A DNA stretch of 64,000 bases from Portunus trituberculatus (GCF_017591435.1 NC_059286.1:780001-844000), one strand, 5' to 3'. Shown: positions 1 to 10,155, numbered from the stretch's first letter. Notes: a model not told the origin generated them from the letters alone. A program made the numbers and translations.

Positions 1-80
1 TGGGGCACGTGAGGGCCCGGTGCCCGAGGGACCGAAGGCCGCGCTCTCTCGACTGGCCTGATCGTGTCGCCTTTCAGCCC

Positions 81-619
81 TGCTGCGAGGACTGCGGCGG
101 GGCTGGACACCGCTCCAGCACTTGCCCCAGCCCGAAGGAGGTAGTATCAGCGGGAAACGACTACAGGCTGAAGGCAGGGTCTGCCTCTCAGTTGGCCAAA
201 ACTCCAGTGCCCCGGCTTGTGTGAAGTGTCACTACACCGTTGGCAGCGCGCAGGTGAGAGGCGCCGTGGACGGGAGACCGTGTCGCATGACTGTGGACAG
301 CGGCGCAGATCACACCCTGGTGTGGCCAGGGCTGGTGGAGGCTGAGTGGTTGCCAGACTCGCCTCAACAGCTGTGTGGAGTAACGGGGGACTGCATGTCG
401 CTGCAGGGTCCGGTGAATGCTCGTGGGCGTGTAGGTGGCGTGGAGGAAGACATGCCGGTCTTCGTCGCTGACCTGGACGAGGAGTGTTTACTGGGATATG
501 ACTACCTGACGAGGATGGACGCCTGCGTTGACTTCAGGCAGAAGAGAATGATGGTACGTGGCCATGACGTGCCTTTCCGTTGTGAAGTCAGGCGTGCCGA
601 GGTAGTTACCACGAAGTGA
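81..619 (+). pseudogene. LTR-1 Gypsy gag end and protease fragment
   Basis: Remnant of a Ty3/Gypsy retroelement polyprotein. A CCHC zinc knuckle (CEDCGGAGHRSSTC, nt 81-122) of the nucleocapsid lies in one frame. The next frame (122-619) holds a retropepsin-like domain: an active-site DSGAD preceded by VDGRPCRMTV, and a later LLGYDYL segment matching the hydrophobic-hydrophobic-Gly motif of the family. The layout and wording match the protease of LTR-3 at 32700-33060 (DTGVD) and the degenerate one in LTR-2 (DAGAA), so the three belong to one broad lineage. The window begins inside the element, so its 5' LTR and most of gag are not seen. The frame change between knuckle and protease could be natural or a break. 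Confidence 0.75.
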
Positions 620-670
620 CTGAGGCTGCCCCCACGAACCGAGGCCCGCGTTCAGTGCCGTTTAACACGT

Positions 671-898
671 GTGATGAAGGAGGCCGAGGGTCTGGTGGAG
701 CCTGTGAGTGACCAGCGGCTGGCTGACGGTGTGGCACTTGGAAGGAGCCTCCTAGGAGCAGGGGAGGAGTTAGTCACTGTGTTACTGGCTAACTTCTCTG
801 ACAAGGCTCGAAATATACCCACCGTCACGCCGGTTGGGGCATGTGAAGAGGTGCAGCGGACCGAGACGCGGTGGCAGGGAGAGGCGGCTCGTCAATAG
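671..898 (+). pseudogene. LTR-1 protease-RT linker fragment
   Basis: An open frame with the typical linker between protease and reverse transcriptase in Gypsy pol: a segment reading GRSLLGAGEELVTVLLANFS followed by a few Asp/Thr-rich residues. The reverse transcriptase that should follow is absent. The sequence instead runs into a C-rich tract at 914-924 and unrelated DNA. Supported by position and wording only. Confidence 0.5.
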
Positions 899-923
899 GG
901 ACTGCGAGACTGCAGCCCCCCCC

Positions 924-1689
924 CAGTGGATTTCTAGGATTCACGAAAATAATGTTAATTTATTTATGTTTGACTACCATTCATATGAAAACACCAATTC
1001 TCATATGTTTATATGAAATAAAAATACCGCAAAACAATGAGGAAGTACGGAAATTATTCACTATTTAATGATACGAAAGCGGGGAGAAATGGGGGGGAGG
1101 TTTCCCGGGCGGAATGGCGAGCAAGTGTGCCATGTGGACTGCGTCCAGCGCAGTCTTGTCTCGGCCGTTATTATGGCTAGGTGAGTGTTCTTACGTCGGT
1201 CTTATTTTCGATCGTGTTTTTCAATTTGTCAGGGATGATTTTAAAATATTATTGATCAGTGATAGCTTGTGCTCAATCTTGATTATCATAGATGGTGTAA
1301 AATCACAGAAACATCGTATAAAATAGTTTTTTTTTCCCAGGTAGGCCTAGCAGTATTTTGTAAAATGGCACAAGAAGCAAAGACGGTTTCTGCATTGAAA
1401 GAACTAAATTTTTCACAGTTAACACTTCAAGAGAAGGTAGCAGTTAAACGAGCAGGTCGCCCATTACCAGACATTAAAATTCCTTTTCAAATAGCCTAAG
1501 CCAGCACTAAAGAAGTCAAGCATTTACTGTTAGGATAGGACCTAAATAATTAAATAATTATCTATCTATCTTTATAATCTATCAATCAATGGTATGTTAA
1601 ACAATAACAATAAAAGCATTTAAGATTTTATTTGTCTGAATGTGAGACAGCCCCCCCCCCCCATCAGTAACAGTCACGAGCCGCCACTG
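924..1689. mobile_element. hAT-like insert replacing the LTR-1 pol core
   Basis: About 770 bp of AT-rich DNA sits between the pol linker and the integrase tail of LTR-1. It starts with CAGTGG next to a C run. It ends with a sequence whose complement begins CAGTGGCGGCTCGTGA, a terminus I associate with hAT elements. The ends therefore look like weak terminal inverted repeats, each beside a run of C (914-924 and 1651-1663). No 8 bp target duplication is visible. The RT, RNase H and integrase core of LTR-1 are missing across this junction, so a deletion accompanied or preceded the insertion. Confidence 0.4.
1365..1499 (+). pseudogene. ZMYM1/hAT-like N-terminal fragment
   Basis: A 44-codon frame inside the preceding insert, just after a pyrimidine tract and CAG that resemble a splice acceptor. 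The peptide has the pattern LNFSQLTLQEKVAVKRAGRP followed by LPDI. This resembles the start of the ZMYM1-like, hAT-type transposase proteins common in arthropods and fish (known family pattern, recalled from memory). It stops at a TAA soon after and the rest of the protein is absent. It could instead be a chance frame. Confidence 0.3.
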
Positions 1690-1690
1690 G

Positions 1691-2071
1691 GTGTGGCTGC
1701 ACAACCCCCAACGCAGGCGTGGCCTCTCGCCGAAGCTGCAGAGCCCCTGGGAGGGGCCCTATACCGTCGTGGCCGTGCCCTTGGCGGTCACGTACAAGAT
1801 CAGGAGAGGTCACAAGCGGGCGTTGGTAGTGCACGCGGACCGCTTGTGGCGCTACCACGGCCCTGGTAGCTTCTCCTGGGGTTCAGATGAGCCCGAGGAG
1901 GAAGGAAGTGCCGAAGAAAATGTCCCGGAAGCGATGGAGGACGTCCCCAAGGAGGTTGAGGAAGCAATGGGAGGTGATGCAGGTGACAGCCAGCTGCTGG
2001 TGGAGACTGCTGCTCGCCCTGTCCGTCACCGATGGCCTCCTGTGTATCTGAGAGATTTTGAACTGTCCTAA
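1691..2071 (+). pseudogene. LTR-1 integrase C-terminal tail
   Basis: The last part of a Gypsy integrase: VWLHNPQRRRGLSPKLQ, then the GPY-type segment SPWEGPYTVVAV, then HADRLWRYHGPG and an acidic tail ending PVYLRDFELS. Closely matches the integrase tail of LTR-3 (minus strand, 18983-19909) and the altered tail of LTR-2. The N-terminal zinc and catalytic domains are missing because of the deletion and insert upstream. It is followed by a polypurine tract and the 3' LTR start, as expected for the end of pol. Confidence 0.8.
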
Positions 2072-2144
2072 ATGTTGTAGTTTATATTGTATGCATTTTG
2101 CCTTTCTGTTTTATAGTGTGAGGAAGGTTGGGTCGACCTTTTTG

Positions 2145-2175
2145 TAAGGAGGGGGCAGTTGTTACGAATGTGTGT
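2145..2175 (+). other. LTR-1 polypurine tract and 3' LTR start
   Basis: A purine run AAGGAGGGGGCAG is followed by TGTTACGAATG, which is the expected polypurine tract and first bases of a 3' LTR. The far end of this LTR cannot be fixed because its 5' partner lies outside the window. Confidence 0.6.
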
Positions 2176-2837
2176 GTATGTGCATATGTGTTTGCGCGGG
2201 CTGGCTTTGTGAGTGTTATAGATCCTGGGTATCTATCACTTTCCCTGTCACATTTTCCTACTTTTTAAGGTATTTCAGGTAATATACCCAGTACCCATTA
2301 ATACAAAATATTCCAGATAAGACGTTACACCATTAGTAACTGCTTGCCATTCAGTAGTTATATTGGCCAAGACATTTTTTGCTGTGCATTCCCTCAAGTT
2401 GTTAGACTGGTCAAAGAGGCCATGATGTTGTATGTTCGTTCGCCCAAAGTTTTCAGAGCACCACCATTAAAAAATATACCCAAATCTTCCGTAATATATT
2501 GCTATAACCATATGTCATTATCAAGCAACAGTGCAAATATCCTATCATATTTATATTTTACAATTAATTTGCTTAGATAATGCGTAACCTACGAGATTCT
2601 CACATAACTGGAAGTTTCAACTATCCCATTCCCATAATAATATCTTTACATTACAGTGGAATGAGGTTGTCTCAGCCTGGCGTGATCCTGCGACTAAAGA
2701 ATACAATAGTTTTTCCCGTGGGCGACGAGGGAGATTCGTCTGGCAGTATTATTATCATTTTCAGTAAAGGCGTTCGCGTATATGGGCGAACGCTACTGGA
2801 TCGTTCGCCTTCTGCAAAGTGTTACTGAAAATGCCTT
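2176..2837. other. Unassigned AT-rich stretch
   Basis: Presumably begins with LTR-1 3' LTR sequence. No protein homology, tRNA or clear repeat was recognised. A short hairpin around 2770-2795 (GGCGTTCGCG and its near complement GGGCGAACGC) is the only structure seen. Confidence 0.4.
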
Positions 2838-3095
2838 ATGTCAGCCTTTCAGGCAATAGAGTTCGGCCGCACTGATACAAATGAAATCCAGGACAACATC
2901 ATTAATAAGTTGAATTCATGTCGTAAATCCTTCTCACTGGTTTGGGTGCCTGGACATTCCAGTATACGCAGGAATGAACAGGCTGACATGCTAGCTCGGT
3001 CTGTTGCAGAGCTCGAGGGAGCGTGGAACCTACGTCTGGATTTGCAGTCATGTAACTTAGTTGTTAAATCATCAGCAAAACAACCCCTGACTTGA
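2838..3095 (+). pseudogene. LINE RNase H domain fragment
   Basis: The frame carries the C-terminal half of an RNase H domain typical of jockey-like non-LTR elements: SAFQAIEF near the start, then VWVPGHSSIRRNEQADMLAR, containing the conserved HS, N and AD residues of the fold. The upstream catalytic Asp strands and the reverse transcriptase are missing, and the frame ends at a TGA shortly after. An isolated 5'- and 3'-truncated LINE scrap. Confidence 0.7.
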
Positions 3096-3829
3096 ACTTC
3101 CATTGAGAGTAAACAAAGCGAGAGTGCATCATAGTACAGTGAAAGGTTTAATGAAGGTAAAAATTGTGAAGTTAAACATTTAGGCAGTTTAATTTAAATC
3201 ATTATAATGTACACTAATGTAAGTGTGTACGTAGCTTTATAATTTTGATGATCTTAAATTTATAAAGGGAGGGAGAGTGAAACAGAAAAGACACTAACCG
3301 GCAACCTGTGGAATGTAAACAAAGGGCACATCATGGTACCGCATACAAAACTTATGTACCACATTTCCACAAGGCTTTCCATTTTATCCACTGTAGAGTC
3401 ACGAGTTCAGGTGTTCTTTTAGCTTGCAAGGAAGATACACTCTCACCAGCCTTCTTAATAGAGTCTGCTGACTTGAAAGTAGTAGACAGTAGATGGAGTC
3501 AAGATGGTGGCGAGCAATGCTATAGTTTTCTCACCTTTCTCATGTCTGTGAATTATATCCAGCTTCACTTCGAGAGTAAGAGACTTCCTGGTTTTCTTAG
3601 GAACGCTAGGCCACATTGCAGGGCGTTTTGGTGGTAAGTTGAGCGAGGGAAGACGATGCCGTTATGTTTTGAAAAGGGGAGTGAGTGGTGCGTGTGTTGT
3701 CCACGAGAGGCTTGATCTTGATCTTGATCTTGATTCTACAGGTGTCCCAGGATTTTATCCTGAGGCAGGCCTTAGTATCAGCAGCTCCTGATGTATTCAA
3801 AAGCCTGTCGGCTTGCGTGATACGGCGGG
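3096..3829. other. Unassigned stretch
   Basis: No domain was recognised in either strand. A short GATCTT tandem run lies near 3712-3732. Frames of about 60-110 codons exist but show no family pattern. Confidence 0.4.
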
Positions 3830-3968
3830 GCTTTCAAACTTGGAAAAAATTATCTGGATAAAACTTCGTTAAAGCGAATTTGGGGTTCGTTACACGAGCA
3901 GATGGTAGTAAAATTTAACCTTCGTTGTAGCGAAATTTCGTTGTGTGAACCTTCGTTAAACGGGGTTG

Positions 3969-3970
<2 letters not shown>
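3830..3970 (-). mobile_element. Tigger/pogo-like terminal fragment
   Basis: Read on the minus strand this begins GGCAACCCCGTTTAACGAAG and continues with repeated phrases such as AACGAAATTTCGCTACAACG. This CGTT/AACGAA wording is characteristic of Tigger/pogo (Tc1-mariner superfamily) ends. Only one end is present and the neighbouring TA tract starts exactly at its border. Confidence 0.5.
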
Positions 3971-4037
<67 letters not shown>

Positions 4038-4057
4038 TTATTTATTTATTTATTTAT
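3971..4057. repeat. (TA)n then (TTTA)n microsatellite
   Basis: About 62 bp of TA followed by about 25 bp of TTTA repeats, directly abutting the 5' LTR of LTR-2. Confidence 0.95.
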
Positions 4058-4868
4058 TGTTGCGGCGGCGTAAGGGGGGAGGGTGGCAACTACTTGAGTA
4101 GTGAAGATTAGAGTGAGAGGGTATTGTAAGAGAGACAGGAAGTGGGGCCCGGAAATGATGGCCAGGCAGGTGGACAAAGTAGCGGTGATTGGCCCATAGG
4201 CAAGCCAATCACATTGTTGCAAAAGGGGGAGGTGGGTATTTAAGCTGCCCCAGCTAGTGAGGGGGAGTGAGTCGCCACTAGCTCAGTAGCTCAGTAAGCC
4301 AGTCGTCAGTTGCTTGCCCAGGCATTCCCGCCCGCGAGCAGTCTCGCCCCACTCCCTTCCACTCTGGGCCTGTTACCTGCTGTTGGCCGGTCCCCACTCT
4401 CGGCGTCTACCTAGCTCTCCTATTCCTGCGGAGGATGGTCTGGTCCTCCGGTGATCCTGTGCCTGCCTGCTGTGGAGGAAGGACTCAGTAGCTCAGTCTC
4501 GTCCCACTGTTCCGCCCTGCTCTTCGGTCTCGTTTCCGCACTGTGTACTAACTGGGAGTTGCTAATGTATTGTTACTACTAAGTAAACGTAAGAAGCTGT
4601 ACTACGTGTTTCCTGCCAGTCCTGCCTGTCTGAGTGAGTGCCTGTCTGTGAGTTGTGTGCTTCGCATCCCTTGCTAGCCACGGACCCTCGTCAACTTCTC
4701 CCGGTGCCGCCCCACGTCCTGCACGTTGTCCTGTCTCCGTCGCTGAGAGTAAGTAGTTTACGGTTCCGGCGTTGGAAGCTGAAGTAAGGATCTTTGGGTG
4801 CCCTGCCTTGCCCAGTGGATGCGGGTGTGGGTGGCCCTGCTGTGCTGTGTGGGCGGCGGTTCGTAACA
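4058..4868 (+). repeat. LTR-2 5' LTR
   Basis: An 811 bp long terminal repeat beginning TGTTGCGGCGGCG and ending CGTAACA. The first about 80 bp recur at 6751-6836 with the same phrases (GGCAACTA, TTGAGTAGTGAAGAT, GAGGGTATTGTAAGAGAGAC), which identifies them as an LTR pair. A primer-binding site, AGTGGCGTCAGGAATG, follows directly at 4869. The left flank is the TA/TTTA microsatellite. Confidence 0.8.
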
Positions 4869-4930
4869 AGTGGCGTCAGGAATGTTGGGATAAAGTTTGG
4901 CTAAGCAAGGTTGCTGGGTACGCGTGAACA

Positions 4931-5059
4931 ATGGCAGACTCAGACGTGAGAGACAGTGAGATGTCGGGAGACAGTGAGCCAGAGTGGAAAAACTGGCTTG
5001 CTGCGATAATGGACAAAATGGCAAGTGACTTAAAACAGGAAATGAGTGAAATGAAATAA
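4931..5059 (+). pseudogene. LTR-2 gag N-terminal reading frame
   Basis: Starts MADSDVRDSEMSGDSEPEWK and continues with a charged, MDKM-containing helical segment before a TAA at 5057-5059. The next ORF, from 5075, continues the same MDKMA-rich pattern, so this is most simply the true gag start cut off by a nonsense change. It has an acidic N-terminus and no capsid homology that I can see. Confidence 0.5.
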
Positions 5060-5074
5060 GAAACAAATTCGCGA

Positions 5075-6547
5075 ATGGAAAAAAATGGCAGTGACATAAA
5101 TTTGCAAATGGACAAAATGGCACAAGAAACACATGCGCGGATGGACAAAATGGCAAGTAACTTAAAACAGGAAATGAGTGTAATAAACGAAATAAAACGA
5201 GAAACAATTGCGAAAATGGACAAAACACTAAGTGACATGAGAAAGGCAAGGATTGAAGCGAGACAGGAATACAGAGCAACGTTGGTACGCCATGACAAGA
5301 CAGAAGAAGTCATGGAAGAACGAGAGGCAGTGAAACAACAGTGCGAGGGACGCACTGGAGTTGCCGAGAGTGTGGTGGACGGCCGCCCGTGTCCTAAGGT
5401 GGTGGACGCTGGTGCGGCGAAGACCGTCGTCGGGGAAGAAGTTGTGGCAGTGCAAGACCTCCCTGTAGCAGACCGGCAGCTGTGTGGCGTGACTGGCCAC
5501 TGTACGACGGTACGAGGCCCCGTGATGTCTACGATCACAGTGGGTGGCGTGGAGAAGCTACTAGCATTCGTGGCCGACATGGAGGAACCCTGTCTGGTGG
5601 GGCTGGACTCCCTGGTTCAAAGTGCAGCGTGTGTGGACTCCGGAAGGATGCAGATGCAGGTATGTGAGGAAATGTTATCGCTGATCCTGGAGGACGCTGC
5701 TGAACATGTCGAGAGCCCCGTGACGAGTTCAGATGTCGAGGACGAGAGGCTGGAGCTGCGCTGTCGAGTCGTGAGGGAAGGTGAGGTTGCAGACGCCACC
5801 GTGAGAGGCCATGAATGCCAGGCAGCGGTGAGAAGCTGCGGTGGTGAGGTTGCAGACGCCACTGTGAGAGGCCATGAATGCCAGGTAGCGGTGAGAAGCT
5901 GCGGTGGTGAGGTTGCAGACGCCACCGGGACAACACGCGGATGGCAGGCAGCGCCGAGCAATGACGGCGGTGAGGTGGATGGAGACGCGGGTGAAGTGAG
6001 CCCCGTGCTATCTCCACATGTGGTGGACTGGGAGGTATGTAGTTTCACCAAACAGACTCCTGAGCAGGTGGTGAAGTTGGAAAAGCGGCTGATGGAGCAC
6101 GAGAACGTCTTCAGACGAGATGCACAAGATCTTGGCTGTACGTCGCTGGTTCAGCCCTCCAACACGGTATGCAGTCCGCTGATGAAGCAGCCACATTTCA
6201 GTGTCCTGTTGGCCAGGAGAGAAGAGATGAGGCTGCCTCTGGACTTGGCCACTGGACGACCACCTGAGGAAGAGCTACAACAGACGGCGCATGAGGTGGT
6301 AGTGATACTGCAGCAGCAGATGGAGGCTACGTGGCGACGGGTGGTGAACAATCGTTGCCTTGCGGGGCAAACCATGACCCGCCGGTACCAGCTGCACGTT
6401 GGTGACGCCCAGAATGCGGTGTGGGACCGCGGCTGGCGGTACAAGCCTCGTAGGAAACGAGGCTGGAGAATTACTGGGAACGTGGAAAGGCCGTACACCG
6501 CTCCGCAACGACTCGCAGCCGTCGCCTACAAGCTGACGTTGCCTTAA
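5075..6547 (+). CDS. LTR-2 fused gag-protease-integrase-tail ORF
   Basis: A 490-codon open frame in a non-autonomous Gypsy element. Residues about 1-95 form a charged coiled-coil-like region with repeats of the kind MDKMA. About 100-200 is a retropepsin-like domain whose active site reads DAGAA instead of DTGA/DSGA, so it is probably inactive. About 220-310 holds three roughly 23-residue repeats (GGEVADATVRGHECQ and variants). About 320-370 is the start of an RT region (LEKRLMEHENVFRRD, LGCTSLVQ). The frame then jumps straight to the end of integrase (MRLPLDLATGRPPEEEL and a GPY-like tail). Capsid, RT core, RNase H and the integrase catalytic core are gone, yet the frame stays open across the junction near 6190-6230. 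Mobility would depend on proteins supplied elsewhere (inference). Confidence 0.7.
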   Translation: MEKNGSDINLQMDKMAQETHARMDKMASNLKQEMSVINEIKRETIAKMDKTLSDMRKARIEARQEYRATLVRHDKTEEVMEEREAVKQQCEGRTGVAESVVDGRPCPKVVDAGAAKTVVGEEVVAVQDLPVADRQLCGVTGHCTTVRGPVMSTITVGGVEKLLAFVADMEEPCLVGLDSLVQSAACVDSGRMQMQVCEEMLSLILEDAAEHVESPVTSSDVEDERLELRCRVVREGEVADATVRGHECQAAVRSCGGEVADATVRGHECQVAVRSCGGEVADATGTTRGWQAAPSNDGGEVDGDAGEVSPVLSPHVVDWEVCSFTKQTPEQVVKLEKRLMEHENVFRRDAQDLGCTSLVQPSNTVCSPLMKQPHFSVLLARREEMRLPLDLATGRPPEEELQQTAHEVVVILQQQMEATWRRVVNNRCLAGQTMTRRYQLHVGDAQNAVWDRGWRYKPRRKRGWRITGNVERPYTAPQRLAAVAYKLTLP

Positions 6548-6738
6548 GCAAGCGGCGACGCATCCTCCACGTCGGCCGCCTGTGGGCTGTCGTTGTGGAG
6601 GAAAGATGCTTCTGGAGCCAGCAGACGCCGGACAATGAGGTGAGGAGCGACAGTGTGGTGGGTGACGGCGGTATGAAAACTATGTTGCGGGGTGTGTTGT
6701 GATAGTGACACTGAATAGTCAGGACGATTATTTTTCAT

Positions 6739-6836
6739 GGGGGAGGGCAGTGTTGTGACGGCGTAGGGGGGGCTGGCAACTAGTTGAGTAGTGAAGATAG
6801 AGTGAGAGGGTATTGTAAGAGAGACAGGAAGTGGGC
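6739..6836 (+). repeat. LTR-2 polypurine tract and truncated 3' LTR
   Basis: GGGGGAGGGCAG (6739-6750) precedes TGTTGTGACGGCG, the start of the 3' LTR. Similarity to the 5' LTR ends after about 86 bp, at GACAGGAAGTGGG. The rest has been replaced by hAT-A sequence. Confidence 0.8.
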
Positions 6837-7229
6837 GCCAGGTGCAGTGTTACCAGATCACATTTGCAGCATTATGCTAGACTAGGTGAAAAATTATGCT
6901 AGAGTAGGTAAAATTGTGCTAAAGGAGAGAAAAAATTATGCCAAAATTATGCTAAACAGAAATTGGTTTATTTTATGAATTATAATTACAATACACGGAG
7001 AAATTACGTAAATCAATGGATTTCCATATAATAGCAATAAAATTTATTGCCGAGGGGATCTTCACAGCTTAAGATTAAAAAAATCAAATGATAATTACCA
7101 TATCTGAAATCTTGATTAACTGATAATACAGCTAGATTGATAACATGGTTGATCCTAAAACCTGGTATATCATTTATCATATATATGCGTGTTCATTGTT
7201 TTTACCATCTCACGTGTTGGCTCAAAGTT

Positions 7230-7513
7230 TATGCATTCACCTACTTTCCTTACTTCTCCACATATCAGTTCATTTCTCGTTTTTCTTCAGATTTACCAAG
7301 GAGAAAATTCGCTCAGTCAGCATTTGAAACTGGAACACTAAGCAAGGCTCTAGCTAATTTAGAGAGTGTAGGATATCTACCACTTACATGGACTTTAGAC
7401 CACAGACACTCTGTATTAGTGTCCTGTGACAAAAAGCTGTCTACATCACCACTCAATAGCAATGAACACCATTCACAGTCCAACTCTTGTTCATTCTGGA
7501 TAGGTACGTTCAA
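7230..7513 (-). pseudogene. hAT-A transposase C-terminal remnant
   Basis: The minus-strand frame ends with RYPTLSKLARALLSVPVSNA, and a one-base frame change is followed by ERIFSLV. This is the conserved hAT dimerisation block (LARxLL.VPVSNA.xER.FS). Upstream residues (CEWCSLLLSGDVD, CLWSKV) fit the region before that block. The catalytic domain is missing and the frame stops soon after the dimerisation block, so it is a dead fragment. Confidence 0.65.
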
Positions 7514-7767
7514 ACATTAAACTCGTGCCCTGTACCTCCCTCTTATTTACACTACTCTCAAGCAGCTTGGCAAATTTGACCCCACCATATATTTGAGTTA
7601 ATGAAATATGGATATTTGGATTTTTTTGGTTCCTGCATTGGGACTTTCAAAACTGAAGGTTTATTGAAGCAACTGAAAATCTGAATATACAGCTGAAGGC
7701 AATCCTTGACAACACGATGAATCATTACATGGGGCTTTGAAACATGATATTCACTTTGTCATTGAGA

Positions 7768-7851
<84 letters not shown>

Positions 7852-7854
<3 letters not shown>

Positions 7855-8105
7855 GGGTACAAATGGACAGATTTTCTCTCAAACATATTTCATTAAAAGT
7901 GATGGCAAGCTCTGCATTTATTTATTTTTTTTTCAAGGTATTTTCTTTGTATCTTAGCAGGGTTTTATATTCTTTTTTCAAGACAGTTTATGGTTTGGCC
8001 GTAGCTAACCATAAGCAGTCTTGAAAAAGAATATAAAACCCTGCTAAGGTATAGAGAAAATACCTTGAAAAAAATAATAGATGCAGAGCTTGCCATCACT
8101 TTTGA

Positions 8106-8108
<3 letters not shown>
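7852..8108. repeat. TA-flanked stem-loop, copy 1
   Basis: A near-palindrome of about 120 bp arms between two TA tracts (7771-7851 and 8109-8179). Arm phrases such as CAGGGTTTTATATTCTTTT and their complement AAAAGAATATAAAACCCTG face each other around a loop containing GTTTGGCCGTAGCTAACC. With the TA tracts the foldable structure exceeds 400 bp. Confidence 0.85.
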
Positions 8109-8181
<73 letters not shown>

Positions 8182-8474
8182 ACCATGGAGTCGAGTCAGT
8201 AGCAGGGTTTCCACGTGAGCTAAAAAACGGACAGACTCTTCTCAAAAAAAAGGGCAGAAAAGGACAAACATGTTCATTCATATTGCTTATTGTTTACTTT
8301 TAGTTAATTTTCAGTTAATTTTCACCTATAGTAAATTGTGCTAGAATTATGCCAAACGCTTCAGAATTCTACTAGGATTATGCTAAATTGATAGGTATGC
8401 TAGAAATTATGCTAGACGTCCAAAATTTACGCAAATTATGCTAAAAGCACAACATTATGCTAGATCTGGCAACA

Positions 8475-9032
8475 CAGTAAAAATGTCCCGGAAGTGTCTT
8501 GCTCATCTGTGCATGCATGGGTGGCCTATGCACTGCCAGACGCACGAGGAGTCAGGACAGGATTTACTTAGCATACTGCGCATGCGTGAGCAACTTGTCA
8601 TACTGCACCATCCTTGTATAGGGATAAATACATGTAATTTCCAAATTCTTTCGTAGTATGTACAGTCAAATAATATGTTTAGAAATGCAAAGTCGATACG
8701 ATTTGCAAATGATTGGCATATAAACAGGTCATGAAATCATCATGCTTGAGATGGAAATATTTATTTATTCGTGATATTAATGACCTGTTTATATGTCAAT
8801 CATTTGAATTTTTAATAAAACATTCTATTTGACTGTATATACGACGAAAGAATTTGGAAAATACATGTATTTATCCCTATACATGATGGTGCAGTATGAC
8901 ATGTTGCTCACGCATGCGCAGTATGCTTAGTAAATCTTGTCCTGATTCCTCGTGCGTCTGGCAGTGCATAGGCCACCCAAGCATGCACAGATGAACAAGA
9001 CACTTCCGGGACATTTTTTACTGCGACACCGG
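8475..9032. mobile_element. Fold-back element, copy 1
   Basis: About 560 bp almost completely self-complementary. The right end reads CTGCGACACCGG and the left starts with its complement in trimmed form (CAGTAAAAATGTCCCGG). The arms share GGAAGTGTCTTG, CTATGCACTGCCAGACGCAC, and the inner pair AAACAGGTCAT / ATGACCTGTTT. No coding capacity. It fits a fold-back or long-TIR MITE. The leftmost about 10 bp of the arm are lost compared with copies 2 and 3. Confidence 0.8.
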
Positions 9033-9191
9033 TGTAGCGTAGAATCGTGCTCCTCGTGAAATCTTGCACCAACCCTAATGCGCATGCGCCACTCAGGGAA
9101 AAAATGTCGTACCTACCCGTAGCAGCGTAAAATCATGTTCCTAGTGAACTGAACACGAACAGTGAGTGAGCTTGGAAATGTTGCAGAGGAG

Positions 9192-9194
<3 letters not shown>

Positions 9195-9289
<95 letters not shown>

Positions 9290-9328
9290 ATGATGACGCC
9301 AGTTCTCTAAAATAAAAGCATCTTCCCC

Positions 9329-9394
<66 letters not shown>

Positions 9395-9425
9395 GATGAC
9401 GCCAGTTCTCTAAAATAAAAGCATC

Positions 9426-9512
<87 letters not shown>

Positions 9513-9550
9513 ATGAGACGCTAGTTCTCTAAAATAAAAGCATCTTCCCC

Positions 9551-9621
<71 letters not shown>

Positions 9622-9660
9622 ATGATGACGCCAGTTCTCTAAAATAAAAGCATCTTCCCC

Positions 9661-9757
<97 letters not shown>

Positions 9758-9791
9758 ATGATGACGCCAGTTCTCTAAAATAAAGCATCTT

Positions 9792-9859
<68 letters not shown>
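9195..9859. repeat. CT/cassette minisatellite, copy 1
   Basis: Long (CT)n blocks separated by five near-identical spacers of about 40 bp containing TATGATGACGCCAGTTCTC and AAAATAAAAGCATCTTCC. A higher-order repeat of CT plus spacer. Confidence 0.95.
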
Positions 9860-9862
<3 letters not shown>

Positions 9863-10155
9863 ATTTAATTAGTGTCATAGGGCACTATTATAGAGAAAGT
9901 TTATTCAGAAATTGGAATGAATATCGTAAAAATTGAGATAATGGCATACTTTATTTTTTTTTTATATGTACAGTTCAAGTGCATAGATGTATATATTTTC
10001 TGAACATCTATTGATTAACTTATGTTTATACTTAACGAAATTGTGGTAGCAAAGATATAGGTACATACGTAAATTATAGTTTTATTTTTTCTTATAGCTC
10101 AGACGCATACGTAGTACATACATGTATATTTCTTGAATATCTATTGATCATCATT

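Larger units (their letters stand above)
6845..8475 (-). mobile_element. hAT-A, decayed hAT element
   Basis: Left end CAGTGTTACCAGATC. The right end, complemented, reads TGTTGCCAGATCTAGC. Both subterminal zones are packed with the phrase ATTATGCTA (about five near 6870-6955 and about seven near 8336-8465), which may be transposase-binding repeats. Inside are a minus-strand transposase remnant and a TA-flanked stem-loop. The right terminus is altered (CAACACAG instead of CAACACTG) where it meets the fold-back, so target duplication cannot be judged. Confidence 0.65.

Noticed and set aside
9195..9859. Regularly spaced conserved cassettes resembling a CRISPR array
   Set aside because: The conserved parts are separated by simple CT repeats, not unique spacers, and the context is eukaryotic transposon DNA.
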